DNA from: G963676095 sp963676095
GTDB taxonomy: Bacteria > Bacteroidota > Bacteroidia > Bacteroidales > Prolixibacteraceae
Assembly (NCBI GenBank): GCA_963676095.1
Contig: OY781040.1
Location: 7,192,001 to 7,256,000 of the forward strand
Direction: 5' to 3'
DNA length: 64,000 nt
Below, piece by piece: positions 24,700-34,127 of the stretch (its first letter is position 1; every line of letters starts with the position of its first letter). Position numbers and translations under genes: made by a program. The notes under the pieces are model-generated. The model was not told the origin of the DNA and ran no database searches. It worked only from the letters and a program-made list of their open reading frames with translations.

Positions 24700-26493
24700 T
24701 TACATCCGTTCCGGAACGGAAATACCCAGCAGTCCCATACCCGACTTCACAATCCTGGATATTGTTTCGGAAAGGACCAGCCTGAAATTCCGGATATCTT
24801 CGTCTGTTTCAGCCAAAATGGAATGATCGTGATAGAACTGGTTATATTCCTTCACCAGGTTATACACGTAATTCGCGATCAATGCAGGACTGTAGGCTTC
24901 TCCTGCCTCCTTCACAATTACCGGGAATGATGAAACCGTTTTAACGAGATCCTGTTCTTTCACGGATAGAGAAAATAAACCGGAATTCTTAAGGGTTGTA
25001 ACAATACCCCGCTCCTCCGCCTTTCTTAATACCGAACGGATACGCGCATAGGTATATTGAATAAAAGGACCGGTGTTCCCGTTAAAGTCGATAGATTCTT
25101 CCGGGTTAAACAACATATTTTTCTTCGGGTCGACCTTCAGGATAAAATATTTCAATGCCCCAAGGGCAATTGTTTTGTAGGTATCCAACGCTTCTTCTTC
25201 GGAATAGCCTTCGAGTTTTCCAAGCTCTTCGGAGGTTTTCCTGGCCACTTCGACCATCCCGGCAATCAGGTCGTCGGCATCGACAACAGTTCCTTCCCGC
25301 GATTTCATCTTTCCGTTAGGCAACTCGACCATCCCGTACGAAAAATGGTGCAACCCCCTGCCCCACTCGAATCCAAGCTTGTCAAGCAAAACAGACAATA
25401 CCTGGAAATGATAATTTTGTTCATTGCCGACCACATAGATCATCTTATCGATCGGATAATCGTTGAACCGCAACTTGGCGGTACCGATATCCTGGGTCAT
25501 ATACACTGAAGTACCGTCGCTGCGCAGCAGGATTTTCTGGTCGAGCCCCTCGTCAGACAAATCGGCCCATACCGACTGATCTTCCTTTCTGATAAAAATC
25601 CCCTTTTCGAGGCCTCTCATTACTTCTTCCTTACCCACCAGGTAAGTATCCGATTCATAGTATATTTTATCGAAACCGACACCCAGTTCCCTGTAAGTCA
25701 CATCGAACCCTTCGTATACCCACTGGTTCATTTTCGACCACAATGCAATTGTTTCAGGATCGCGGGCTTCCCATTTACGGAGAAGTTCCCGGGCAGCCTG
25801 AATCGACGGCGCCTGCTGTTCCGCCTCTTCCTTCGAATAACCTTTTCCCTGTAGTTCGCTAATCTCCTGTTTATAATGTTTATCGAACAAAACGTAAAAA
25901 TCACCAACCAGATGGTCTCCCTTTATTCCTGTCGTTTCGGGGGTTTTGCCTTCTCCCCATTTCAACCAGGCATACATCGACTTACAGATATGGATACCAC
26001 GATCGTTAACAATATTCGTTTTGACGACCTTGCTTCCGTTGGCCTTCAGAATTTCCGCAAGTGAAAATCCAAGCAGGTTGTTGCGGATATGACCAAGGTG
26101 CAAAGGTTTGTTGGTATTAGGAGAAGAGTACTCGATCATAGCCAGCGGAGAAGCCTCTGTTGCCGGAGTAAAACCATAAGCCTCTGTACCGTGAATCCCG
26201 CTCAGCAGGTTTACCCAGTAACGGGCCGAAATGACCAGGTTAAGAAATCCTTTTACAACTTCAAAATCCGATATTTCTGCCACATTCTCCTTCAAAAAAT
26301 TACCGAGATCAACCGCTGTCTGTTCAGGCGATTTCCGTGAAAAACGCAGGTAAGGAAAAACAACGACAGTCAGGTCGCCCCTGACATCTTTTCTTGTTCC
26401 CTGAATTTGCACAGTTTCAGGCTGAATATCCTGCGAATAAAGTTCATGTACAGCCTGAGTGATTTTCTCCCTGATAATTTGTTCGATAAGCAT
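24700..26493 (-). CDS. argS: arginyl-tRNA synthetase
   Basis: 597 residues, normal length. The N-terminal Add-1 domain is followed by the class I signature SSPNTNKPLHLGH (HLGH at 132-135), NDRGIHICKS, MTQDIGTA, and the KMSKS counterpart KMKSREGTVVDADDL. The C-terminal DALR anticodon-binding domain ends LLGISVPERM. It charges tRNA-Arg in the cytosol. It is a single-copy housekeeping gene; the 24551-24699 stretch after it has no recognised gene. Confidence 0.96.
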   Translation of the reverse strand: MLIEQIIREKITQAVHELYSQDIQPETVQIQGTRKDVRGDLTVVVFPYLRFSRKSPEQTAVDLGNFLKENVAEISDFEVVKGFLNLVISARYWVNLLSGIHGTEAYGFTPATEASPLAMIEYSSPNTNKPLHLGHIRNNLLGFSLAEILKANGSKVVKTNIVNDRGIHICKSMYAWLKWGEGKTPETTGIKGDHLVGDFYVLFDKHYKQEISELQGKGYSKEEAEQQAPSIQAARELLRKWEARDPETIALWSKMNQWVYEGFDVTYRELGVGFDKIYYESDTYLVGKEEVMRGLEKGIFIRKEDQSVWADLSDEGLDQKILLRSDGTSVYMTQDIGTAKLRFNDYPIDKMIYVVGNEQNYHFQVLSVLLDKLGFEWGRGLHHFSYGMVELPNGKMKSREGTVVDADDLIAGMVEVARKTSEELGKLEGYSEEEALDTYKTIALGALKYFILKVDPKKNMLFNPEESIDFNGNTGPFIQYTYARIRSVLRKAEERGIVTTLKNSGLFSLSVKEQDLVKTVSSFPVIVKEAGEAYSPALIANYVYNLVKEYNQFYHDHSILAETDEDIRNFRLVLSETISRIVKSGMGLLGISVPERM

Positions 26494-26513
26494 ATCTTTC
26501 CTTTTTGAGACGG

Positions 26514-26521
26514 CAAAGATA
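26514..26521 (-). promoter_or_regulatory. probable -7 element of argS
   Basis: On the minus strand TATCTTTG is a full match to TAnnTTTG, 20 bp before the start codon. No good -33 box was found. Confidence 0.4.
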
Positions 26522-26724
26522 ATAGATTCCGTTGTAAATAGGTTCCGGCACCTGTCAAAAGTGGCTTATTCAAAATATTTGCACGAAAAAAATCCGGCCC
26601 CTTCTTTTCTTTATTCTTTTGAATTTAACAAATTAATCCTTTCTTTTGAAAATGCATTTTTTAAGGTGCAGGCAATAATTGTCCCTGCAAAAATGAAAGG
26701 AAGTTATATCTTAACATTAAAAGA

Positions 26725-27264
26725 TTGTTTAGCATTATCGACATAGAAACCACAGGACAGAGCGCCGGGAAGGGCAAAATAACGGATATAGCAGTTTATG
26801 TCCACAACGGCACAGGAATCGTGAGGTCGTTTGAGAGCCTTGTCAACCCGGAATGCTATATCCCTTTTTATATAACCAAACTGACAGGAATCGACAACCA
26901 TATGGTAGCAGACGCACCCAAGTTCTATGAAATTGCAAAAACAATCGTGGAAATTACTGCAGGGACCACGTTTGTCGCCCACAATGTTTCCTTCGATTAT
27001 GGATTTGTAAGAGCAGAGTTCAAAAAACTGGGGTACGATTATAACCGAAAAACTATGTGTACTGTAAAGTTAAGCAGGAAGTATCTGCCTGGCCATCAGT
27101 CGTACTCGCTCGGTAAGTTATGCCAGGACCTGAATATCCGGATAGAAGGACGCCACCGCGCAGCCGGAGATGCCCTGGCAACAGTAAAACTTTTTGAAAT
27201 TATCATGGATAAACATAACAGACAGGAACCCATTCAATCAGGAATGCAGATATCATTGTTTTGA
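26725..27264 (+). CDS. DnaQ/PolC-type 3'-5' exonuclease (DEDDh)
   Basis: 179 residues. It begins FSIIDIETTG with the catalytic Asp-Glu pair at once, which is how the Bacteroidetes GIY-YIG-linked or epsilon-like exonucleases start, so the TTG at 26725 is the likely start codon; there is no ATG in position. Exo II is THNVSFD-like (VAHNVSFDYGFV) and Exo III is HRAAGDALAT, with the final His-Asp pair. This is a proofreading or repair exonuclease acting on DNA in the cytosol. Only the exonuclease domain is present. It is alone on the plus strand, divergent from argS. Confidence 0.85.
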   Translation: MFSIIDIETTGQSAGKGKITDIAVYVHNGTGIVRSFESLVNPECYIPFYITKLTGIDNHMVADAPKFYEIAKTIVEITAGTTFVAHNVSFDYGFVRAEFKKLGYDYNRKTMCTVKLSRKYLPGHQSYSLGKLCQDLNIRIEGRHRAAGDALATVKLFEIIMDKHNRQEPIQSGMQISLF

Positions 27265-27375
27265 ATGTCTCTAATCCACAAAATTGAAATTTAAATTTAT
27301 AAATCATAGATATATTTTTCCGGTTCTCCCCGAAAAAATATATATTCAGCACAAAATTCTAAAACCTGTTTCAGT

Positions 27376-28482
27376 ATGAAAGACAAAAGAATCTTCTTGC
27401 AATTCTTGTTGATCTTTACTGTTTTTTTTTCCACCTCCGGAGTTGCCCAGAATTTCTTCAACACGGATTACGATCCTGCGAAAACCTACATTATGATGAC
27501 ACACCCGACGGTGGAAAACATCGAAAGAATGAAATATCTCGTCGATAATCACATTCTTTTTGTAGGCGAATCCGAATTCATCGGGATCTATTTCTATGCT
27601 GAGAAATACGACTATTCACAGTCTATCAGATACATAAGGGACAATAACCTGGAAAAATTCCATCTACAAAGATTAACAGGCACGTTAACGAACAACAACA
27701 TCTTCGAACCTAATGATTTCACCAATAATTTTGACATTATGTTCAGCCAGACGAAAGGCGTTTTTCTTTTCGGCGGACCGGACATACAGCCGGAAGTTTA
27801 CGGGGAAGAAAATAAATACTCGGAAGTAACTGACCCCCAGAGAACCCTGTTTGAACTGTCATTTGTTTTTCACTTACTGGGAAGTAGCAGAAATCCCAGC
27901 TTCACCCCTTTTTTGGAACGGAACCCCAAATATTTCGTGATTGGCTTCTGTCTGGGAATGCAAATAATGAACGTGGCCACAGGCGGGACAATGATCCAGG
28001 ATATACCGAAAGAACTTTACGGCGTCAGTTCGCCCCAGGATATTGTGCAACTGGATAAAAACAATTTACACAAGAATTACTGGCAGGAAATATTTGACAA
28101 CCCGCAACTGATGTCCGTGAATTTTCATCCGCTCCGGCTTGAAATAAACGGTTTTTTCATGAAAGAAGTCAAATGGAGGGAATCCAATATTTCGCCATTA
28201 GTGCTTAGCGCTCACCACCAGGCTGTCGAAAACCTGAACGATTGCTGGGAAATAACGGCCCGCTCCGTGGATGGAAAAGTAATTGAAGGGATAAGACATA
28301 AAAAGTATCCGAATGTATTTGGAGTTCAATTCCATCCCGAAATATCGGAGCTTTTTGAAGAAGGACCCAAATATAAATTTTCTCCCCGCGATACTCCTGC
28401 CAGTTACCATGAGATTATAGGAAAAGACGGCGAAAACTTCCTCCGAAAGTTCTGGAAAAGGGTATCTAAAGCAGCCAATTAA
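27376..28482 (+). CDS. exported class I glutamine amidotransferase-like (peptidase C26) protein
   Basis: 368 residues with a signal peptide (MKDKRIFLQFLLIFTVFFST...GVAQ). The nucleophile elbow GFCLGMQ carries the catalytic Cys near residue 197. The His-Glu pair appears in GVQFHPEIS near residue 318, and FGGPDIQPEVYGE recalls gamma-glutamyl-GABA hydrolase (PuuD-like, C26). Periplasmic cleavage of a gamma-glutamyl amide is plausible; the true substrate is unknown. It is about 70 residues longer than cytosolic PuuD, mainly an N-terminal extension with the signal sequence. It stands alone. Confidence 0.72.
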   Translation: MKDKRIFLQFLLIFTVFFSTSGVAQNFFNTDYDPAKTYIMMTHPTVENIERMKYLVDNHILFVGESEFIGIYFYAEKYDYSQSIRYIRDNNLEKFHLQRLTGTLTNNNIFEPNDFTNNFDIMFSQTKGVFLFGGPDIQPEVYGEENKYSEVTDPQRTLFELSFVFHLLGSSRNPSFTPFLERNPKYFVIGFCLGMQIMNVATGGTMIQDIPKELYGVSSPQDIVQLDKNNLHKNYWQEIFDNPQLMSVNFHPLRLEINGFFMKEVKWRESNISPLVLSAHHQAVENLNDCWEITARSVDGKVIEGIRHKKYPNVFGVQFHPEISELFEEGPKYKFSPRDTPASYHEIIGKDGENFLRKFWKRVSKAAN

Positions 28483-28940
28483 ATGAAAACAGGTTGACTG
28501 TTTGAAGGGTTTGAATGTTTGACGCGTCGAACTGGAGAACTGGCGAACTGGTGAATTCATGAATGAAGAAATCCAAAGGCATGGAACCGAAACAACACTC
28601 AAACAACGAAGTATCAGACGATCAAACGGCGTAGCCTCAAACAATAGATGTTTGAAAGTTTGAATGTTCGATTGTTTGACGCTTCGCTGTTGGGACCAAG
28701 AACACAGAGAACTGGAAAATGATTGAATGAAGGAATTGGTCGAAGAGCATAGAGAATGGGGACCAACAACTATAGTAACAACAGAAACAAGTAAAACCAT
28801 CATCCCTTCATTCAAACAACGCAGTGTCAAACATTCAAACGGCGCAGCCTCAAACGATAGATGTTTGAAAGTTTGAATGTTCGATTGTTTGACGCTTCGC
28901 TGTTGGGACCAAGAACACAGAGCATTCTGAACTGGTGAAC
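28483..28940. repeat. intergenic region with an ~85-bp direct repeat
   Basis: A block starting about CAAACGGCGTAGCCTCAAAC at 28624-28710 recurs nearly unchanged at 28836-28922. It contains GTTTGAATGTTCGATTGTTTGACGC-type text, and shorter pieces (GAACTGG, GAATTCATGAATGAA) are also repeated around it. A related stretch lies at 39697-39725. No coding potential was seen; it resembles dispersed non-coding repeats of Bacteroidetes. Confidence 0.6.
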
Positions 28941-28944
28941 TGGG

Positions 28945-30075
28945 TTATCTCACAAGAAACTTCAGGCACACAGGACTCGGAATTTCTTCGCTTACACCTG
29001 TAAATGAAAGTTTTCCACTCTCCTTATCGATTGAAAACAAAGTGATATTATTGCTTTTCTGGTTGGCAACAAGCAGGAAGTTCCCTTCCGGACCAATCGC
29101 AAAATTTCTTGGCCAGTTTCCCTCAACCGGAATATCCTGTATCATTTCTATTTTTCCATTTTCAGGGTTCCTGGAAAAAACAGCAATGGAATTATGACCT
29201 CTGTTTGAACAATAGACAAAACGCCCATCTTTACTCAGATGAATGTCGGCTCCAGTATTCTCGCCTTTAAAATCAGAAGGGATACTCGATAAAGTCTGAA
29301 TTATCCTGTACTCGCCCGAATCTTTCTGCAAAACAGTAACTGCCGATCCCATTTCATTCATAACATAGATAAACCTGCCGTCAGGAGAAAAATCGAAGTG
29401 ACGCGGGCCAAATCCCGGGTTCATCTGCACAAAACCTTGTTTGGCATGCACATAGGCATTACTATCTGCCGAATATTCATAAAAATCGACTTTATCTGTT
29501 CCCAGATCTGCTGAAACAAGAAATTTTCCGTCGGCAGTGAATAAGGAAGAATGCGCATGAGGCCCTTCCTGCCTGACAGAATCCGGTCCGTGCCCGGTAT
29601 GCTGAATCAACTGCCTGGCCTCACTTAACGCTCCTCCTTTTTCTACATTATAAATGCTCAGGCTCCCGCTTGTATAATTCGCTGCCACAACTGTTTTTCC
29701 TTCCGGAGATACCGATACATGTGCAGGATGTTTTCCCAGGGTAGCTTCCTGATTTATTTTTTCAAGCTCTCCGTCATCCTTGATCTTATATGCAGTAACC
29801 GACCCGCTATCCATATGGTTATAATCTTCAATCTCGCTTACGGCATACAGATTTTGGCCATTTGGACTGATAGCCAGATAAGAAGGGTTTTCATTGTCCG
29901 GGGTCACATTTCTGAAAGAAAAGTGACCATTATCAGGGTTATAGTCATAACAATAAATCCCCTTGCTGTTTTCAACACTGTAGGTACCCACATACAGCAG
30001 ATATTCCTTCTCTTCTTTACACGACATAAAAGAAATTGTTATCAATCCAAGTAATAATAACGAAGTCCTCATCAT
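28945..30075 (-). CDS. lactonase family protein, seven-bladed beta-propeller lipoprotein (6-phosphogluconolactonase-like)
   Basis: 376 residues. A signal peptide with lipobox ISFMSC is followed by LLYVGTYSVENSKGIYCYDY, NPSYLAISPNGQNLYAVSE, HPAHVSVSPEGKTVVAANY, GPHAHSSLFTADGKFLVSAD, GFGPRHFDFSPDGRFIYVMNE and NWPRNFAIGPEGNFLLVANQ, the repeat blades of the Lactonase (Pgl, YbhE) family. Being exported, it more likely opens a sugar lactone outside the cytosol than serves the pentose-phosphate pathway. It is divergent from the broken SMP-30/NHL-type gene, another propeller family often tied to lactone hydrolysis. Confidence 0.82.
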   Translation of the reverse strand: MMRTSLLLLGLITISFMSCKEEKEYLLYVGTYSVENSKGIYCYDYNPDNGHFSFRNVTPDNENPSYLAISPNGQNLYAVSEIEDYNHMDSGSVTAYKIKDDGELEKINQEATLGKHPAHVSVSPEGKTVVAANYTSGSLSIYNVEKGGALSEARQLIQHTGHGPDSVRQEGPHAHSSLFTADGKFLVSADLGTDKVDFYEYSADSNAYVHAKQGFVQMNPGFGPRHFDFSPDGRFIYVMNEMGSAVTVLQKDSGEYRIIQTLSSIPSDFKGENTGADIHLSKDGRFVYCSNRGHNSIAVFSRNPENGKIEMIQDIPVEGNWPRNFAIGPEGNFLLVANQKSNNITLFSIDKESGKLSFTGVSEEIPSPVCLKFLVR

Positions 30076-30124
30076 TTATCAATTATTTTGTTCAAAAATT
30101 GTAATTTAACATCACCTAAAAATA

Positions 30125-30199
30125 ATGGAAATGATTACAAAAAAAACATTTATTACTTCTTTTATCCTTTTTTTTTCATACGTAAATAATTTCTATTAA
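30125..30199 (+). pseudogene. 5' end of SMP-30/NHL-type gene, cut by IS insertion
   Basis: ATG at 30125 opens a signal peptide (MEMITKKTFITSFILFFS) that runs into the IS left end and stops at 30199. Joining position 30176 to the host sequence after the IS right end restores one frame: ILFFS-FYSFGQKLIELW. So this is the missing N-terminus of the gene continued at 31848 and 34128. Confidence 0.75.
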
Positions 30200-30315
30200 A
30201 AGAGCCATAAAAGCCCATCTATTGTTTAGAATGCATAGTTTTTAAAACTAAAAAGCAAAAGAAAAGAGAGCACTTGTCTTTTAGGCAAATGCGGTTATTG
30301 GGATGGTCGTAAAGA

Positions 30316-30396
30316 AACAGCTAAGAGGAATAAAATTTCATACGCGTGATCGGGTCACTTTCTTGGGTACTTAGCTGTTGAGGTCAGTTTCATTTT
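30316..30396 (-). ncRNA. candidate bridge (seeker) RNA core of the IS110-type element
   Basis: A perfect 10-bp stem AACAGCTAAG/CTTAGCTGTT (30316-30325 with 30370-30379) closes a loop that holds a small GTGA/TCAC hairpin and TTTCATACG (30336-30344), identical to the IS left junction. Just 5' on the minus strand lies TTTCATTTT (30388-30396), identical to the reconstructed empty target. IS110 elements encode a bridge RNA with target and donor loops in that order. The same region occurs in copy 2 at 32596-32676. Computational only. Confidence 0.35.
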
Positions 30397-30459
30397 CGGC
30401 TTCGATGTTGCGGAAAACAACGGGTGTCAGAAAAAATCGACCTTTGTTTGGATTTGCTG

Positions 30460-31721
30460 TTATCCTGCTTTCTGGGCAGGTGAAAGCTGTTTTAATTCAA
30501 CTGTATATCCCAGTTTGCTTAGCTCGCCCTTCAGGTACGCTTTGCGTTTGGCCTCTGTCCTGCTGATCAAGTATGCTGCCCCAAGTTCGTTGTATTCACA
30601 CCTATCTTTCAGGATATGATAGACTGACTTCAGGATCGAATGTCCTACTGCTACCAGGGCGCGTTTTTTGCCCCGCCGTGCTGCCAGTCTGTGATACCTT
30701 GCCTGATAGAATGTGTTTTTTGTCCTTGTGGCTGCCCACGCTATCTCGGTCAGCACCGCTTTTACCTGTTTGTTCCCCTGGGTGGTCCGTCCGCTTTTTT
30801 TTTGCCCGCGCTCTCGTTGTTCCCGGGGCACATCCCTGCCCATGAGGCTAAATGTTTCTCATTGGGAAAAACATTCATGTCCAAACCGATTTCGGCTACA
30901 AGATCTTCTACGCTTTTGGAACTTATTCCGGGGACCTTTTTAAGCAATTCCAGCGCATTTTCGTAAGGCAATAGTACTGCTTTTATCCGCTGGTTCAGGC
31001 TCTCGATGCTCTTCTGTGTGTCGGCTATCTCCTGCCGGATGATTTGGAGCATATACACATGGTGTCCGGTAACAAATCCCTGGCAAGCTTCGAAGATTTC
31101 TTCTTTGCTCGCCCCCAGCTTTTTGTGATAAACTTCTTCAATATCCTGCATGGTGATTGTTTTGCCTTCACAGATTTTGTCTATCAGCTTTGTGCCTACT
31201 GCCCCGCTTGTGGAACTCAATACGCTCGACAACTTGATGTTGGCATCCTCCAGTATCCGAATGATCCGGTTTTTGTTCGAGGCATTGCTTTGGATCAACC
31301 TTGTCCGGTAGCGTGTCAAATCCCGCAGTTCGCGCTGCTCTTTTGCCGGGATATAGCTTGGCTTGAGCAGCCCGGCAAGAAGCAGTTTACACAGCCATGC
31401 GCTGTCCTTCTTGTCTGTTTTGTGTCCTGGAACGTTTTTTACATGGGCCGCGTTCACTATCCAAACCGTCATGCCGCCTGGTTCCAATACATTGTAAACA
31501 GGTTTCCAGAATACGCCTGTGCTTTCCATGGCCACATGGGTGATCCCATTCTCCAATAACCAATCTCTCAATTCTGTCAAAGAACTCGTCACGGTGCCAA
31601 ACTCACGGGTTTGTTTTTTTATCCCTTCACCGTCGATGGTTGCTACTACTACTTTTTTGTGCACATCAACGCCGCATCCCCGAGATACGACTTGCTTAAA
31701 TGATACTTCTGACGTTTCCAT
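30460..31721 (-). pseudogene. IS110 family transposase, split by a frameshift (copy 1)
   Basis: The N-terminal frame (30762-31721, 319 aa) has the DEDD RuvC-like motifs CGVDVHKK, VAMESTGVFW, GHKTDKKDSAW and the C-terminal Tnp start VPGISSKSVEDLVAEIG and SWAGMCPGNNESAGKK, where Ser of NESAG is the predicted catalytic serine. The C-terminal 127 aa (30460-30843) continues in another frame (KSGRTTQGNKQVKAVLTEIAW...). The switch falls in a run of nine A on the coding strand (30803-30795). One extra A, or a -1 slip, would join them. It may be dead, or use transcriptional or ribosomal slippage. Confidence 0.8.
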
Positions 31722-31847
31722 TTCTTTTGTCTTTTTGTTATTTGGCTTATGCCATAACTAATTTACAAATCCTATCTTGAAATGGTGCCGTCTGCATCGC
31801 ACCCTATTTTCATGCTCTTGGGTGTCTTTTTTTTGTCATGTAGGTTT

Positions 31848-32479
31848 CATTTTATAGCTTCGGACAGAAGCTTATTGAGCTTTGGAGTACAGGCCCGGTA
31901 TTGAAAACACCGGAATCTGCGCTCTACGATGCATCTGCAGGTGTCATTTATGTTTCGAACATCGACGGGAATCCCACAGCCAAGGATGGAAACGGTTTTA
32001 TTTCGCGGCTGACCCCGGTCGGATCGGTCAGGGAGCTAAACTGGGTCACCGGGTTAAATGCCCCCAAGGGAATGGCTGTATCTGACCGTAAACTTTATGT
32101 TGCAGATATTGATGAGCTGGTGGAAATAGATATAGCACAAGGGAAAATAACAAGCCGTTTTCCTGCGCCAGGGGCTATCTTTCTGAATGACGTGGCAGCC
32201 GGAAACGACGGGAAAATATATGTTTCCGATACCGGGAACAACGAAATCTATGTTCTTGACGAAGGAGAAATGAAAATATGGACAGAAGGCAGTCTATTTA
32301 AAAACATTAACGGATTATATGCCGAAGACTCCTGCCTCTATGTCGGATCGGATAAAATACAATGTATTGACATAAATACCAAAAAAGTAACAATAATACA
32401 GGAAAAATGCGGTGGCATTGACGGGTTAACGAAAGACAATGACGGACATTTTGTTTCATACGTAAATAATTTCTATTAA
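31848..32479 (+). pseudogene. SMP-30/NHL-type beta-propeller gene fragment (unit 1, truncated at both ends)
   Basis: The frame runs from the IS right end (FYSFGQKLIELWSTGPVLKT) through PESALYDASAGVIYVSNIDG and LNAPKGMAVSDRKLYVADID to DNDGHFV, then enters the second IS and stops (SYVNNFY). It lacks an ATG and about 60 C-terminal residues. The 609-bp host part is identical to unit 2. Confidence 0.75.
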
Positions 32480-34127
32480 AAGAGCCATAAAAGCCCATCT
32501 ATTGTTTAGAATGCATAGTTTTTAAAACTAAAAAGCAAAAGAAAAGAGAGCACTTGTCTTTTAGGCAAATGCGGTTATTGGGATGGTCGTAAAGAAACAG
32601 CTAAGAGGAATAAAATTTCATACGCGTGATCGGGTCACTTTCTTGGGTACTTAGCTGTTGAGGTCAGTTTCATTTTCGGCTTCGATGTTGCGGAAAACAA
32701 CGGGTGTCAGAAAAAATCGACCTTTGTTTGGATTTGCGGTTATCCTGCTTTCTGGGCAGGTGAAAGCTGTTTTAATTCAACTGTATATCCCAGTTTGCTT
32801 AGCTCGCCCTTCAGGTACGCTTTGCGTTTGGCCTCTGTCCTGCTGATCAAGTATGCTGCCCCAAGTTCGTTGTATTCACACCTATCTTTCAGGATATGAT
32901 AGACTGACTTCAGGATCGAATGTCCTACTGCTACCAGGGCGCGTTTTTTGCCCCGCCGTGCTGCCAGTCTGTGATACCTTGCCTGATAGAATGTGTTTTT
33001 TGTCCTTGTGGCTGCCCACGCTATCTCGGTCAGCACCGCTTTTACCTGTTTGTTCCCCTGGGTGGTCCGTCCGCTTTTTTTTTGCCCGCGCTCTCGTTGT
33101 TCCCGGGGCACATCCCTGCCCATGAGGCTAAATGTTTCTCATTGGGAAAAACATTCATGTCCAAACCGATTTCGGCTACAAGATCTTCTACGCTTTTGGA
33201 ACTTATTCCGGGGACCTTTTTAAGCAATTCCAGCGCATTTTCGTAAGGCAATAGTACTGCTTTTATCCGCTGGTTCAGGCTCTCGATGCTCTTCTGTGTG
33301 TCGGCTATCTCCTGCCGGATGATTTGGAGCATATACACATGGTGTCCGGTAACAAATCCCTGGCAAGCTTCGAAGATTTCTTCTTTGCTCGCCCCCAGCT
33401 TTTTGTGATAAACTTCTTCAATATCCTGCATGGTGATTGTTTTGCCTTCACAGATTTTGTCTATCAGCTTTGTGCCTACTGCCCCGCTTGTGGAACTCAA
33501 TACGCTCGACAACTTGATGTTGGCATCCTCCAGTATCCGAATGATCCGGTTTTTGTTCGAGGCATTGCTTTGGATCAACCTTGTCCGGTAGCGTGTCAAA
33601 TCCCGCAGTTCGCGCTGCTCTTTTGCCGGGATATAGCTTGGCTTGAGCAGCCCGGCAAGAAGCAGTTTACACAGCCATGCGCTGTCCTTCTTGTCTGTTT
33701 TGTGTCCTGGAACGTTTTTTACATGGGCCGCGTTCACTATCCAAACCGTCATGCCGCCTGGTTCCAATACATTGTAAACAGGTTTCCAGAATACGCCTGT
33801 GCTTTCCATGGCCACATGGGTGATCCCATTCTCCAATAACCAATCTCTCAATTCTGTCAAAGAACTCGTCACGGTGCCAAACTCACGGGTTTGTTTTTTT
33901 ATCCCTTCACCGTCGATGGTTGCTACTACTACTTTTTTGTGCACATCAACGCCGCATCCCCGAGATACGACTTGCTTAAATGATACTTCTGACGTTTCCA
34001 TTTCTTTTGTCTTTTTGTTATTTGGCTTATGCCATAACTAATTTACAAATCCTATCTTGAAATGGTGCCGTCTGCATCGCACCCTATTTTCATGCTCTTG
34101 GGTGTCTTTTTTTTGTCATGTAGGTTT
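32457..34127 (-). mobile_element. IS110/IS1111-family insertion sequence, copy 2
   Basis: Identical to copy 1 except for one base seen (32738). Its left flank is the middle of the SMP-30/NHL-type gene (GACATTTTG-TTT), where the intact gene reads GACATTTTGTTTTCTCC. Its right flank is the same host sequence as copy 1. This is a fused junction rather than a simple second insertion. Confidence 0.8.
32740..34001 (-). pseudogene. IS110 family transposase, split by a frameshift (copy 2)
   Basis: Same two frames (33042-34001 and 32740-33123) and the same A9 run as copy 1. The duplication is recent, so the shared frameshift is not independent evidence for programmed slippage. Confidence 0.8.

Larger units (their letters stand above)
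30177..31847 (-). mobile_element. IS110/IS1111-family insertion sequence, copy 1
   Basis: About 1,671 bp from CATACG to GTAGGTTT. A TTTCAT string occurs at both edges, so the ends are ambiguous by up to 6 bp; the second left junction (32454-32459) limits the left end to the TTTC. Subterminal inverted repeats AAGAGCCATAAAAG (30200-30213) and the complement of CTATTTTCATGCTCTT (31804-31819) fit the IS1111 subgroup. There is no terminal inverted repeat and no clear target duplication. The transposase is on the minus strand with ~280 bp of non-coding sequence at its 3' side. Confidence 0.8.

Noticed and set aside
31901..32479. Complete SMP-30-like gene with TTG start
   Set aside because: The frame is open upstream into the IS without an ATG, and the natural signal peptide is found before the IS. 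The TTG is an internal codon of a truncated gene.
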